This document shows positions 37,238-45,260 of a stretch of DNA of 64,000 nucleotides, one piece after another. Origin of the DNA: an uncultured Cryomorphaceae bacterium (GTDB lineage: Bacteria; Bacteroidota; Bacteroidia; Flavobacteriales; Schleiferiaceae); the NCBI GenBank assembly GCA_913009655.1, contig CAJVWI010000002.1, positions 62,001-126,000 on the forward strand, written 5' to 3'. Each line of letters begins with the position of its first letter. Position 1 is the stretch's first letter. Under the pieces are notes generated by a model, which was not told the origin of the DNA, ran no database searches, and was given only the letters and a program-made list of their open reading frames with translations. The translations under genes were made by a program, and so were the position numbers.

Positions 37238-38665
37238 ATGAACTACAGTCGCCCCATAACATTTAATGAACGATTGTTTCTTGTCAACTCTGTTTTCAGA
37301 CATCGCGATGCGATTCAAATCCTTGTGAAGCTTGAGAAAGATGATGAATTCGAATTAGAGACTTTAAAGAGGGCCATTCAACAGGCTTGCGAACAAAGTG
37401 GCTTACACAGGCGTAAAATTATAAAAGGGGAAATAGAGATACAAAGTTCGGCATCTGCAAAAGTTAGCATTCATGAATGGGACAAAGAGCCTGAGCTTAG
37501 TCATCATCTTTTTAATGATCCTATTGACTATTTATCATGCTTAATTGAACATCATATTATTCTTTGTGATAATTATGTATTTCTCTTAGTTAAGAGTCAC
37601 CATGTGCTTATGGATGGCGCAGCATATGTTCAACATCTAAAAGATATATTTTCCGCATTAAGAAATGAGGGTGAGACCTCTGATCTTAAATTATATCAAG
37701 AAAAAGATGCATATCCAGAATTAACAAGTGAAACGATTAATAAAAAATCTAAAACCATTCTATCAAAAGTGCCTGGAGTATGGAATTCACATAATTTTAC
37801 TCAATGCATTTCGTTCCCTTATCCAATTAAAAATTTGAGTACTATACTATCTCTTTCGGCTGCAAAAACTATTGGAAGAAAAAGTAGATTCATTATTCCT
37901 TTTGACTTAAGAAAGTTTCAGAAGTGTCCGAAAGGATTTGGAAATATGACCTTACCAATATATCTAGATGTTCACCCAAATCAAAATATAAAAGAAATAA
38001 ACATTGATTTAAACAATCAAATAAATCATAAAGCGCCATTATCAAATAGTCTCAATTCTTGGATACTAGGTTTAACACCTCACTTTTTATTAGTTCTACT
38101 AATACGTCTAATCCAAAAGATGTCAACAATAACTGGTCTATACTTCTCTTCTGGCTTTTTATCTGATTTAGGAAGACTAAAACTTATGGACTATAGTGCT
38201 CCCGGTCTTGAAGCACTAGACCTTACCCCAATACCCATGGTTGGTGCACAAAGCCCTTACTCTGCATTTACTCTAACCCATGAAAAAGGTACTCGAGTGG
38301 GACTTGCTGTGCACGCTGGAAGGGGTATTGAGTTATGGAAGAAAAATCTGGCGAATCTAATAGAAGAAACTAAAGCCAATATCGTTATTGATATTGATAT
38401 TGAATCCTATTCGCAGCAAACCGTTAATATTATTATCAAAGCATGGTCTCATCAATTAAAAATTGATCCTGATTTATGTCATTCGAATTATGAAACTTCA
38501 TTCTCGGATTTAGGAGGAGATTCTCTTTCATTAGTTCTATTGTTTACAGAAGTTCAAGACCTTCTGTCTCGAGACGACAATTCCCCAATTGCGATGGAAA
38601 TATTTTCTCACGGCACGTCAATTACAATTAAACAAATGGCCCACCTTTATTCCAAATATTCATGA
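37238..38665 (+). CDS. free-standing condensation domain fused to carrier (T) domain
   Basis: Two-domain protein of 475 aa. Residues about 1-370 form a condensation/acyltransferase domain of the NRPS-C or PapA/wax-synthase fold, with the catalytic motif HHVLMDG at 121-127. Residues about 395-475 form an acyl/peptidyl carrier domain with LGGDSLS, Ser429 being the expected phosphopantetheine site. C domains join a carrier-bound acyl group to an amine or alcohol. No adenylation domain is attached, so the carrier must be loaded in trans; the FkbH-like and F390-synthetase-like proteins of the same cluster are candidates. The stop overlaps the sulfotransferase start in ATGA. Function inferred from domains only. 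Confidence 0.85.
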   Translation: MNYSRPITFNERLFLVNSVFRHRDAIQILVKLEKDDEFELETLKRAIQQACEQSGLHRRKIIKGEIEIQSSASAKVSIHEWDKEPELSHHLFNDPIDYLSCLIEHHIILCDNYVFLLVKSHHVLMDGAAYVQHLKDIFSALRNEGETSDLKLYQEKDAYPELTSETINKKSKTILSKVPGVWNSHNFTQCISFPYPIKNLSTILSLSAAKTIGRKSRFIIPFDLRKFQKCPKGFGNMTLPIYLDVHPNQNIKEINIDLNNQINHKAPLSNSLNSWILGLTPHFLLVLLIRLIQKMSTITGLYFSSGFLSDLGRLKLMDYSAPGLEALDLTPIPMVGAQSPYSAFTLTHEKGTRVGLAVHAGRGIELWKKNLANLIEETKANIVIDIDIESYSQQTVNIIIKAWSHQLKIDPDLCHSNYETSFSDLGGDSLSLVLLFTEVQDLLSRDDNSPIAMEIFSHGTSITIKQMAHLYSKYS

Positions 38666-39735
38666 GCGTATCATTTTTTTATGGCACTACATTAAGACGA
38701 TTATTTCGATTTCCATGGAAATTTCGACGGAACTTTAGCTTGATCGGAGGGATTAAACTTTTCAGTTTAATTCCGCTAGGACTGTTTAATTCCATACTTG
38801 CGATTCCAGATTTCTTTTTTCGTGGCAAGAACCCTAAAGAAATAGTCATAATTGTCGGTCATTATAGGTCAGGGACCACTCATTTATATAACCTAATGGA
38901 GGCTACAGGACAAATGTTTGCGCCAAGCACATATGAATGTGCAATGCCTTATCATTTTTTATTCACCAACATTTGGTTAAAACCCATCATCTCCTTTTTT
39001 ACTCCGAAAAAGCGATTATTTGATTCTATGAAAATGGATGTGAACACACCTCAGGAAGATGAAATTGCAATGGCCACTTGCTGCGCTGCAACTCCATACC
39101 TGATAACTTCATTTCCTTTTGACCCAGACTATTTTAAATCTTGTATTTCAATATCAGAAATGGAAAAACATGATATAGATGATTGGAAAAATCAACATCG
39201 GAGATTTATTAGAAAACTTGGAGCCAAGTCGAAGGGAAAAAAAGGGCTAATCTTAAAGTCTCCTGCTCATGCTTCTAGGATCTCTTTACTATTAGAAATG
39301 TATCCTAATGCTAAGTTTATTCATATCCATCGGAACCCTATATCTGTTGTTCGATCTAGTCTCAACTTGTATAGGGTTTGGTATGAAATGCAAACTTTTG
39401 GAGATATTAGTTCTTTAAAAGAAAATACTCATAATACCTTACTGGAAACCTATTCTAAAATTGAATCTGATTGGGATATTGATCACAAAAAAATCGATTC
39501 ATCCAATCGAATTGATATTGCCTATAGCGAACTAAAAGATAATCCAAAAAAGATCATAAAAAACATCTTTAGTCATCTGGATCTCGAAGGGTTCTCAGAA
39601 AATAAAATCACCAGCTATTTAGATTCTGTAAAGGATCATCAAAAAGGAAAATACCCGCCATTAGAAGATTCTATGATTGCCAAAATGAAAACTCTGCTAT
39701 GTGACTATTGTGAAAAGTATCAATATGAATTGTGA
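38662..39735 (+). CDS. PAPS-dependent sulfotransferase family protein
   Basis: Protein of 357 aa with the sulfotransferase fold. The 5'-phosphosulfate loop is GHYRSGTTHLYNLM near residues 70-80, and the 3'-phosphate motif lies in FIHIHRNPISVVRSSLNLY near 215-230. It would move sulfate from PAPS to a hydroxyl or amine. It is translationally coupled (ATGA) to the condensation-carrier protein, so its acceptor is probably the carrier-bound or released product of this cluster. A hydrophobic stretch near residue 35-50 could tie it to the membrane. The acceptor is unknown. Confidence 0.87.
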   Translation: MSVSFFYGTTLRRLFRFPWKFRRNFSLIGGIKLFSLIPLGLFNSILAIPDFFFRGKNPKEIVIIVGHYRSGTTHLYNLMEATGQMFAPSTYECAMPYHFLFTNIWLKPIISFFTPKKRLFDSMKMDVNTPQEDEIAMATCCAATPYLITSFPFDPDYFKSCISISEMEKHDIDDWKNQHRRFIRKLGAKSKGKKGLILKSPAHASRISLLLEMYPNAKFIHIHRNPISVVRSSLNLYRVWYEMQTFGDISSLKENTHNTLLETYSKIESDWDIDHKKIDSSNRIDIAYSELKDNPKKIIKNIFSHLDLEGFSENKITSYLDSVKDHQKGKYPPLEDSMIAKMKTLLCDYCEKYQYEL

Positions 39736-39768
39736 GCCCCAAAATCTGTTTAACATTTGCTTGACGTA

Positions 39769-41109
39769 ATGAAACTATATATATATTCTGACCTATTCAT
39801 TCAACCTCATTTGGAAGATAAGGTTTCCGCGATATACCATTACAGTGAATCGCTAGAATTTCCCCAAGTCAAGAAAGAACTAGTGGTTTTCATCTTCTCG
39901 GATATCTATCGCAATTATAGTCGAGAAGCCAGAGATCTTATAAATAAAAAAGTAGATGAGTTCTCTGAATTTAACAACGTACTTCTTTTGTCAGACTTAA
40001 ATCAAACCTCATCAGTCATTTCTTTTCTTTCAGATTATTCTAATTATGATTTTACCCTTGGGTATTTTGCACAGATGCCATTTAAGAAAAAGACTTTACA
40101 TAATATTGCCTCATGTATTTTAAACTTTGTTCGACATGAGGGGTCCGGGGCGATTAAATGTTATTTCATAGACCTAGATAATACTTTAATTCCTGGCGTT
40201 TGGGAAGAAAATCAAGATGAAATAGTTAGAGACTATGCATCACCAAAAAATGGTAATTATCATAGTTTGTTGTCTTATGTTAAAAAGCAATCTTCATATG
40301 GAGCACAGATAATAGTTATCTCTAAAAATGAATCAGTAAGTATAGAGAGCGCATTATCATTTATTGATCCATTTTGGAATAGCTGGGTAACAAGTATTGA
40401 TGCCGGTTGGAATGCAAAGCACGTGCGAATACAAATCTTAGTTAATAAAATGAATATAAATATTAATGACTGTGTTTTTATTGATGATAATCCAATAGAG
40501 ATCCAATCCGTCAAAGATGAATTGCGAATGCAAAATGCGATGCTATTCAATGGGAGTTTTTCTTCTCTAATGCAACAACTTCAGATTCTTGGGTTATCGA
40601 ATTCCGGTAAAGGGAACTTTATTAAGGAAAGAAGAAATCAATATCGGAACCTACTAGGAGACGATAATCAAAAAAAGGACAAGAGTATCAATGTCAACTA
40701 TTCATACAAATTATGGCATAATAATAAAGATCATTACGACCGTGTTATAGAGTTAAGCTCCAAAACGAATCAGTTCAATTTAAATAAAGAGCTACTCAAG
40801 AAAGACAGTTTTTATGAGTATTCTTTATATACATGGGATTGCCGAACAGACTTTGGCTATTTGGGAGTTATTGGATACGCGATAATTTCATCTAAAAGTG
40901 AATTAATCAATTTTGTCATGAGTTGTCGTGCTCTAGGTTTTTCACTCGAGACAGAGGTCTTTAATAGACTAATTAAAGAAGTAAATATTAGATCCGTTCT
41001 ATTTGACAAAACAGAGAAAAATCGGGTAGCTGAAACGTTTATTAATGAACTTAAGAAAAGTCATAAATTAAAAATAATTGATAAAACGACCATCGAAAAT
41101 ATTGAGTAA
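39769..41109 (+). CDS. FkbH-like HAD-IIIC family protein (putative glyceryl-carrier loader)
   Basis: HAD-superfamily protein of the FkbH type. Members take 1,3-bisphosphoglycerate, remove a phosphate and load a glyceryl unit on an acyl carrier protein. The HAD motif is FIDLDNTL near residue 135 and the second acidic motif is FIDDNPIEI. The C-terminal GNAT-like half has SSKTNQFNLN and VMSCRALGFSLE, matching the family's SCRxLG stretch. After FIDLDNTL the text is IPGVWEE rather than the usual W-G-G-V-x-G-E, so the pocket may differ. About 110 N-terminal residues are unassigned. I start at ATG 39769 rather than the TTG at 39757. Length is 446 aa. Its likely partner is the carrier domain encoded at 37238. 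Confidence 0.85.
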   Translation: MKLYIYSDLFIQPHLEDKVSAIYHYSESLEFPQVKKELVVFIFSDIYRNYSREARDLINKKVDEFSEFNNVLLLSDLNQTSSVISFLSDYSNYDFTLGYFAQMPFKKKTLHNIASCILNFVRHEGSGAIKCYFIDLDNTLIPGVWEENQDEIVRDYASPKNGNYHSLLSYVKKQSSYGAQIIVISKNESVSIESALSFIDPFWNSWVTSIDAGWNAKHVRIQILVNKMNININDCVFIDDNPIEIQSVKDELRMQNAMLFNGSFSSLMQQLQILGLSNSGKGNFIKERRNQYRNLLGDDNQKKDKSINVNYSYKLWHNNKDHYDRVIELSSKTNQFNLNKELLKKDSFYEYSLYTWDCRTDFGYLGVIGYAIISSKSELINFVMSCRALGFSLETEVFNRLIKEVNIRSVLFDKTEKNRVAETFINELKKSHKLKIIDKTTIENIE

Positions 41110-41150
41110 AAACTAAAAGACTTTAAAGAAAAAAAATAAACTATTAGACT

Positions 41151-42155
41151 ATGAACCTTTCATTTAACATAGCGGGACATGCATGGACAGTCCCCAAAGC
41201 TGTTCAAAGCATTCAAATTGAAAAAGAAATGGGATGGCCTGAAGGCTGGTCAATGCGTTATTCAGGAGTTAGAAAACGTCACTGGGTTGATCACCCAGAT
41301 TCTAATGGTGAATTAGGCGCTAAGTCAGCATTAAAAGCGTTAGAAGCTGCAAAGATGAGTCTTAAGAAAGTTGATCTTATCATTTTTGCAGGTGCCACAT
41401 ATGATTATCCACTTCCAAATCAATCCAGCATAATAAAATCAAAATTGGATAAATCTAATACTTTGAATATACCATGTGTCGATGTTGATACTACTTGCCT
41501 TAGCTTCATTACTGGATTAGAAATTGCAGTTGAAAAAATCGCCTTGGAAAAGGCTGAAACCATATTGCTGATAAGTTCTGAAGTCGCTTCAAATGGGTTA
41601 AACCCTGACTCGAGAGAGGTTTACACACTTTTCGGTGATGCGTCAGCAGCTTTTGTTATAACTAAAGGCAAAAATATAACTCTCATGAATTCAATGCTAA
41701 AGACATATAGCGAAGGAGTCTATGACACCATCATCAAAGGCGGAGGTAATAAAATGCCTCCAAAAATGTATGATTTTGATGCACGAAATCATTCCTTTCA
41801 AATGAATGGCAAAAGATTATTGCGATTAGGTAAAAGAGAACTTCCTATTTTCATGAAAGAGTTCTTTAGTACAATTGGTATCAACCCAAAAAAAATAGAA
41901 CATTGTATTCCACATCAAGCTTCTAAAGCTGGTCTAATAATATTTGAATCATGCTTCCCTTTAAAAAAATATGGAGTCAGAGTAGTCAGCACTTTAGAAG
42001 ATTATGGAAATTGCATCGCTGCATCCATTCCAATGACATTATCTATGCATCTTGAAAAGAATCAAATTATCGAAGGTGAACGCTGTTTACTGGTCGGTAC
42101 ATCTGCTGGATTTGGCATAGGGGCTGCGCTTTTACAATTTAATAAAATTGCCTGA
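41151..42155 (+). CDS. 3-oxoacyl-ACP synthase III-like condensing enzyme
   Basis: Thiolase-fold enzyme of 334 aa in the FabH/OleA group. The catalytic triad is Cys116 in DTTCLSF, His255 in IPHQAS and Asn287 in YGNCIAASIP. Members start fatty-acid chains, join two acyl thioesters head to head (OleA) or close tetronate rings. The CLSF context and the MRYSGVRKRHW start are those of the uncharacterised FabH-like group common in lipid gene clusters rather than housekeeping FabH. The stop overlaps the next start in TGATG. Which acyl groups it joins is unknown. Confidence 0.88.
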   Translation: MNLSFNIAGHAWTVPKAVQSIQIEKEMGWPEGWSMRYSGVRKRHWVDHPDSNGELGAKSALKALEAAKMSLKKVDLIIFAGATYDYPLPNQSSIIKSKLDKSNTLNIPCVDVDTTCLSFITGLEIAVEKIALEKAETILLISSEVASNGLNPDSREVYTLFGDASAAFVITKGKNITLMNSMLKTYSEGVYDTIIKGGGNKMPPKMYDFDARNHSFQMNGKRLLRLGKRELPIFMKEFFSTIGINPKKIEHCIPHQASKAGLIIFESCFPLKKYGVRVVSTLEDYGNCIAASIPMTLSMHLEKNQIIEGERCLLVGTSAGFGIGAALLQFNKIA

Positions 42156-43138
42156 TGAAATTATTGATTACCGGAGCTACTGGTTTTTTAGGGTATAGAA
42201 CCATCGAGTATCTTTTAGCGGAGTCCGATTTTCATATTATTGCGGCTGCCCGTACAAAAAGACCTGAACGTCATTTTAAATCAAAAAGAGTAAAATATCA
42301 TTTTGGAGATCTCGCTAACGAGGACTATGTTAAGGAGTTATTTGTTTCAAGTCCTGAAATGATAGTCAATTGCGCGAGTTTAAGTTCTCCTTGGGGTAAA
42401 AAATATTTATTCATCAGGGAGAATATAGACACACAAAACCTATTGATTAAATATGCAATCAAAGAGAGTGATATTCGTTTTATTTATATCTCATCCCCTT
42501 CTATTTATGTTAATCATCGACATCGAATAAACATTACTGAAAAGTCGCAATTGTTTCGCCCCGTAAACGCTTATGCATGGAGCAAAAGAGTAGCAGAAAA
42601 TGCTCTAAAATCCTCAGGCCTTGCATATATAATACTTAGACCTAGAGCTCTAGTGGGGCGGGGAGATACTATAATTTTTCCAAGATTAATACGAGCACAT
42701 CAAAACGGAAAATTAAAACGTATGGGAAGCGGTAAAAATATTTCTGACCTTACTGGTGTTAAGAATATGGCACATGCTATTTATTGCGCAATAATCGCTA
42801 AAAAGAAGAAAGCATTAAATGAGGATTACAATATTACCAATGATGAGCCGGTTATTCTGTGGAATACCATTGATAAAGTTTTACAGAGTTTAGACTATGG
42901 AACGGTTCAAGGAAAAATCCCCATATCCTTGGCATATGGTATGGCCTGGCTATTGGAAAAATTCTCAAGAATAGGCTCTCAAAAAGAACCTGCACTTCTT
43001 CGGTATTCCGTAAGCACCTTAGCGCGTTCAATGACTTTTGATATTTCAAAAGCAAAAAAGTATTTGAACTATAATCCAATCGTGTCTTCCGATGATGCCA
43101 TTCAAGAATTTATTCAATGGAAAAAAACTGAGTATTGA
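42155..43138 (+). CDS. NAD(P)-dependent reductase, OleD/3-beta-HSD-like extended SDR
   Basis: Extended short-chain dehydrogenase of 327 aa. The cofactor loop GATGFLG lies at residues 7-13 and the catalytic YxxxK at Tyr140-Lys144 (NAYAWSK), with YISSPSIY giving the Ser. Sequence flavour (LRPRALVGRGDTIIFPRLI, TGVKNMAHAI) is that of 3-beta-hydroxysteroid dehydrogenase-like enzymes, including OleD, which reduces 2-alkyl-3-ketoacids made by OleA. Next to a KASIII-like gene it is likely to reduce the beta-keto product. It overlaps both neighbours by 1 base. Confidence 0.88.
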   Translation: MKLLITGATGFLGYRTIEYLLAESDFHIIAAARTKRPERHFKSKRVKYHFGDLANEDYVKELFVSSPEMIVNCASLSSPWGKKYLFIRENIDTQNLLIKYAIKESDIRFIYISSPSIYVNHRHRINITEKSQLFRPVNAYAWSKRVAENALKSSGLAYIILRPRALVGRGDTIIFPRLIRAHQNGKLKRMGSGKNISDLTGVKNMAHAIYCAIIAKKKKALNEDYNITNDEPVILWNTIDKVLQSLDYGTVQGKIPISLAYGMAWLLEKFSRIGSQKEPALLRYSVSTLARSMTFDISKAKKYLNYNPIVSSDDAIQEFIQWKKTEY

Positions 43139-43980
43139 TGAATTGGAAGTGTCATATTACCCATACTGGATACTGTACTTCAAATAGATCAGAAGTATTA
43201 CACGGGGAAAAAAGAGAAACTATTCGTTTTTATGCAACTATCGGGATTTTAGAGCATGAAAAGCATGGCCTGATGCTATTCGACATTGGTTACCACAATA
43301 ATTTTTTTGAATCGACTCGCCAATTGCCATTTTCACTGTATGCTAATATCACTCCCGTTTTTCACAGCGCACACCAAACGGCAGCAAATCGATTACGAAG
43401 TCTAGGCTTCGAGCCTGAACAAGTAAAGCTTATTATTATTTCCCATTTTCACGCAGACCATATTGCAGGTGCTGCAGACTTTCCCAATGCGAGGTTTATT
43501 TGTTCACAAGAGGCATGGGATTCTGTTAAGTCTCGAAGAGGATTTAGTGCTTTACGAAGAGGATTTATACCTTCACTCTTGCCTGTTGATTTTGAAAATC
43601 GGTTGCAATTGTTAGCTTTTGATGATAGTAAGCATATTAAACTCAACACTATTTTAGGATCTGAATATGATCTATTTAATGACGGATCATTGTTGCTCTG
43701 TCAGCTACCAGGACATGCCGCAGGTCAAATTGGAATGAGACTGCAAACAGAAGATGGCGAAGTGTTTTTTATTGCTGATGCCGCTTGGGTTAAAGAAAAT
43801 TACCAAGAAATGCATTTGCCTTCACCAATTGTAAAGTTATTCTTCTCAAGCTGGAGGGAATTCAGAGCAAGCCTTAAGAAGGTAAACGTATACTACAATT
43901 CTCAACCAAAGACACAAATCATTCCCTGCCATTGTATGGAAACGCTATTAGAAATAAACCCAGATTCTATTGAAATTTAA
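43138..43980 (+). CDS. metallo-beta-lactamase fold hydrolase
   Basis: Zinc hydrolase of 280 aa; motif HFHADH near residues 101-106, then LPGHAAGQ and IADAAW, as in the AHL-lactonase-like branch. It could cleave a lactone, a thioester or another ester, for example releasing a product from the carrier. The start ATG at 43138 overlaps the reductase stop; a TTG at 43135 is a less likely alternative. It overlaps the next gene by 11 bases. No signal peptide. Confidence 0.85.
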   Translation: MNWKCHITHTGYCTSNRSEVLHGEKRETIRFYATIGILEHEKHGLMLFDIGYHNNFFESTRQLPFSLYANITPVFHSAHQTAANRLRSLGFEPEQVKLIIISHFHADHIAGAADFPNARFICSQEAWDSVKSRRGFSALRRGFIPSLLPVDFENRLQLLAFDDSKHIKLNTILGSEYDLFNDGSLLLCQLPGHAAGQIGMRLQTEDGEVFFIADAAWVKENYQEMHLPSPIVKLFFSSWREFRASLKKVNVYYNSQPKTQIIPCHCMETLLEINPDSIEI

Positions 43981-45235
43981 ATTAAAAATACTTTTATCCC
44001 TTTGCTATGAAATAATAGCCCAGGCGATGATGCAATGGACAATCGGTCTCATTGTGTTAAAGAGGTACAATTTATTTAGATTCAATAGAAAGCGGATAAA
44101 GAGCCCATTCTATAGTGCATTCAAATCTTTTGAAGATTTTCCCCTAGGGAATAAATCCCTGTTTATGAGTCAGTTTGATCTGATCAATATTTATGGGATT
44201 CGAAAAGATGAAGCATTCCAAGTTGGCCACGATGCAGAAAAAGATCTGCGAAGAAATAGTATGATTGGTTCGATAACAGTTGGCTTAAGTAGCGGGTCAA
44301 GTGGGAATCGAGGTATTTTTCTAGTAAGTGAAAAGGAACGCGCACAATGGGTTGCATCGATTCTATCTAGAGTCATAGGTTTATCCCTATCTCAAAGAAC
44401 AGTAGCATTCTTTTTGAGAGCAAATAGTGAACTTTATGAGAGTGTTCGAAGCAAGTTATTAAAGTTTACCTACTACAATATTTTCGATCCTTTGGAGCAG
44501 CATTGGAAAAACCTTCTCACAACTAAGCCTGACATTATTGTTGCGCAACCTAGCGTTTTAATTCGTCTAATAGAGATTTCCAATATTGAGGCTCTGCCTT
44601 GGAAGGTGGAAAAAATTATAAGTGTAGCTGAAGTATTGACCATTGAAGACTCTAAAAGAATCGAAGTTTGGTCAGGAACAACAATAGATCAGGTTTATCA
44701 GTGTACTGAGGGGTTTTTAGCACATTCCTGTAAAAATGGAAAAATACATTGGAACAGTGACTCCATTTTAGTAGAAAAAGTTTGGCTGAACAAAATGCAG
44801 TATAAGCCAACAATAACAGACCTTAAGCGTTCAACACAACCCATTATTCGATACGAAATGAATGATATACTTACACAAGGGAAATGTGATTGTGGATTAA
44901 AATCTGATGTGATTCATTCTATAGATGGGCGATCAGATGATGTTTTCGAATGGATGAATAATGAAACCAAGATTGTTTTATTTCCCGATTTTATTAGGAG
45001 AACCATTATTTTTTCCCATCCAGGAATTGTTGATTACACTATTGTGAAGGAACTCGTGTATCTAAAATTATGGATAGATGGTCCTGATGAAGCTTTTGAT
45101 GCAGCGAAAAATGGGCTAAAAAAATTACTCGAATCAAAAGGGATTAATACGAAAATATTGAAATCAGCTTCGCCATGGAGAGCAGATAATGGCAAGAAAA
45201 AACGAGTAATTAATTTAGCTGCTGAATCTAAATAA
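43970..45235 (+). CDS. F390 synthetase-related adenylate-forming enzyme
   Basis: Enzyme of the PaaK/coenzyme-F390-synthetase branch of adenylating enzymes, about 421 aa. The ATP loop reads TVGLSSGSSGNRGIFLVSEKER; YQCTEGFLAHSC and IIRYEMNDIL follow in the usual order, with CDCGL near the C-terminus. Such enzymes activate a carboxylic acid as acyl-AMP and may pass it to a thiol. The acid is unknown. The start is uncertain: a TTG at 43970 overlaps the previous gene and keeps the hydrophobic N-terminus, while the first ATG is at 44027. It ends the colinear run; a convergent aldehyde dehydrogenase follows. Confidence 0.82.
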   Translation: MKFKLKILLSLCYEIIAQAMMQWTIGLIVLKRYNLFRFNRKRIKSPFYSAFKSFEDFPLGNKSLFMSQFDLINIYGIRKDEAFQVGHDAEKDLRRNSMIGSITVGLSSGSSGNRGIFLVSEKERAQWVASILSRVIGLSLSQRTVAFFLRANSELYESVRSKLLKFTYYNIFDPLEQHWKNLLTTKPDIIVAQPSVLIRLIEISNIEALPWKVEKIISVAEVLTIEDSKRIEVWSGTTIDQVYQCTEGFLAHSCKNGKIHWNSDSILVEKVWLNKMQYKPTITDLKRSTQPIIRYEMNDILTQGKCDCGLKSDVIHSIDGRSDDVFEWMNNETKIVLFPDFIRRTIIFSHPGIVDYTIVKELVYLKLWIDGPDEAFDAAKNGLKKLLESKGINTKILKSASPWRADNGKKKRVINLAAESK

Positions 45236-45260
45236 TAAATTTAAACTTAGCCAAAAAGGG

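Noticed and set aside
41151-45235. A genuine OleABCD olefin operon
   Set aside because: OleB (alpha/beta hydrolase) and an OleC-type ligase are missing; the ligase is of the F390/PaaK type.
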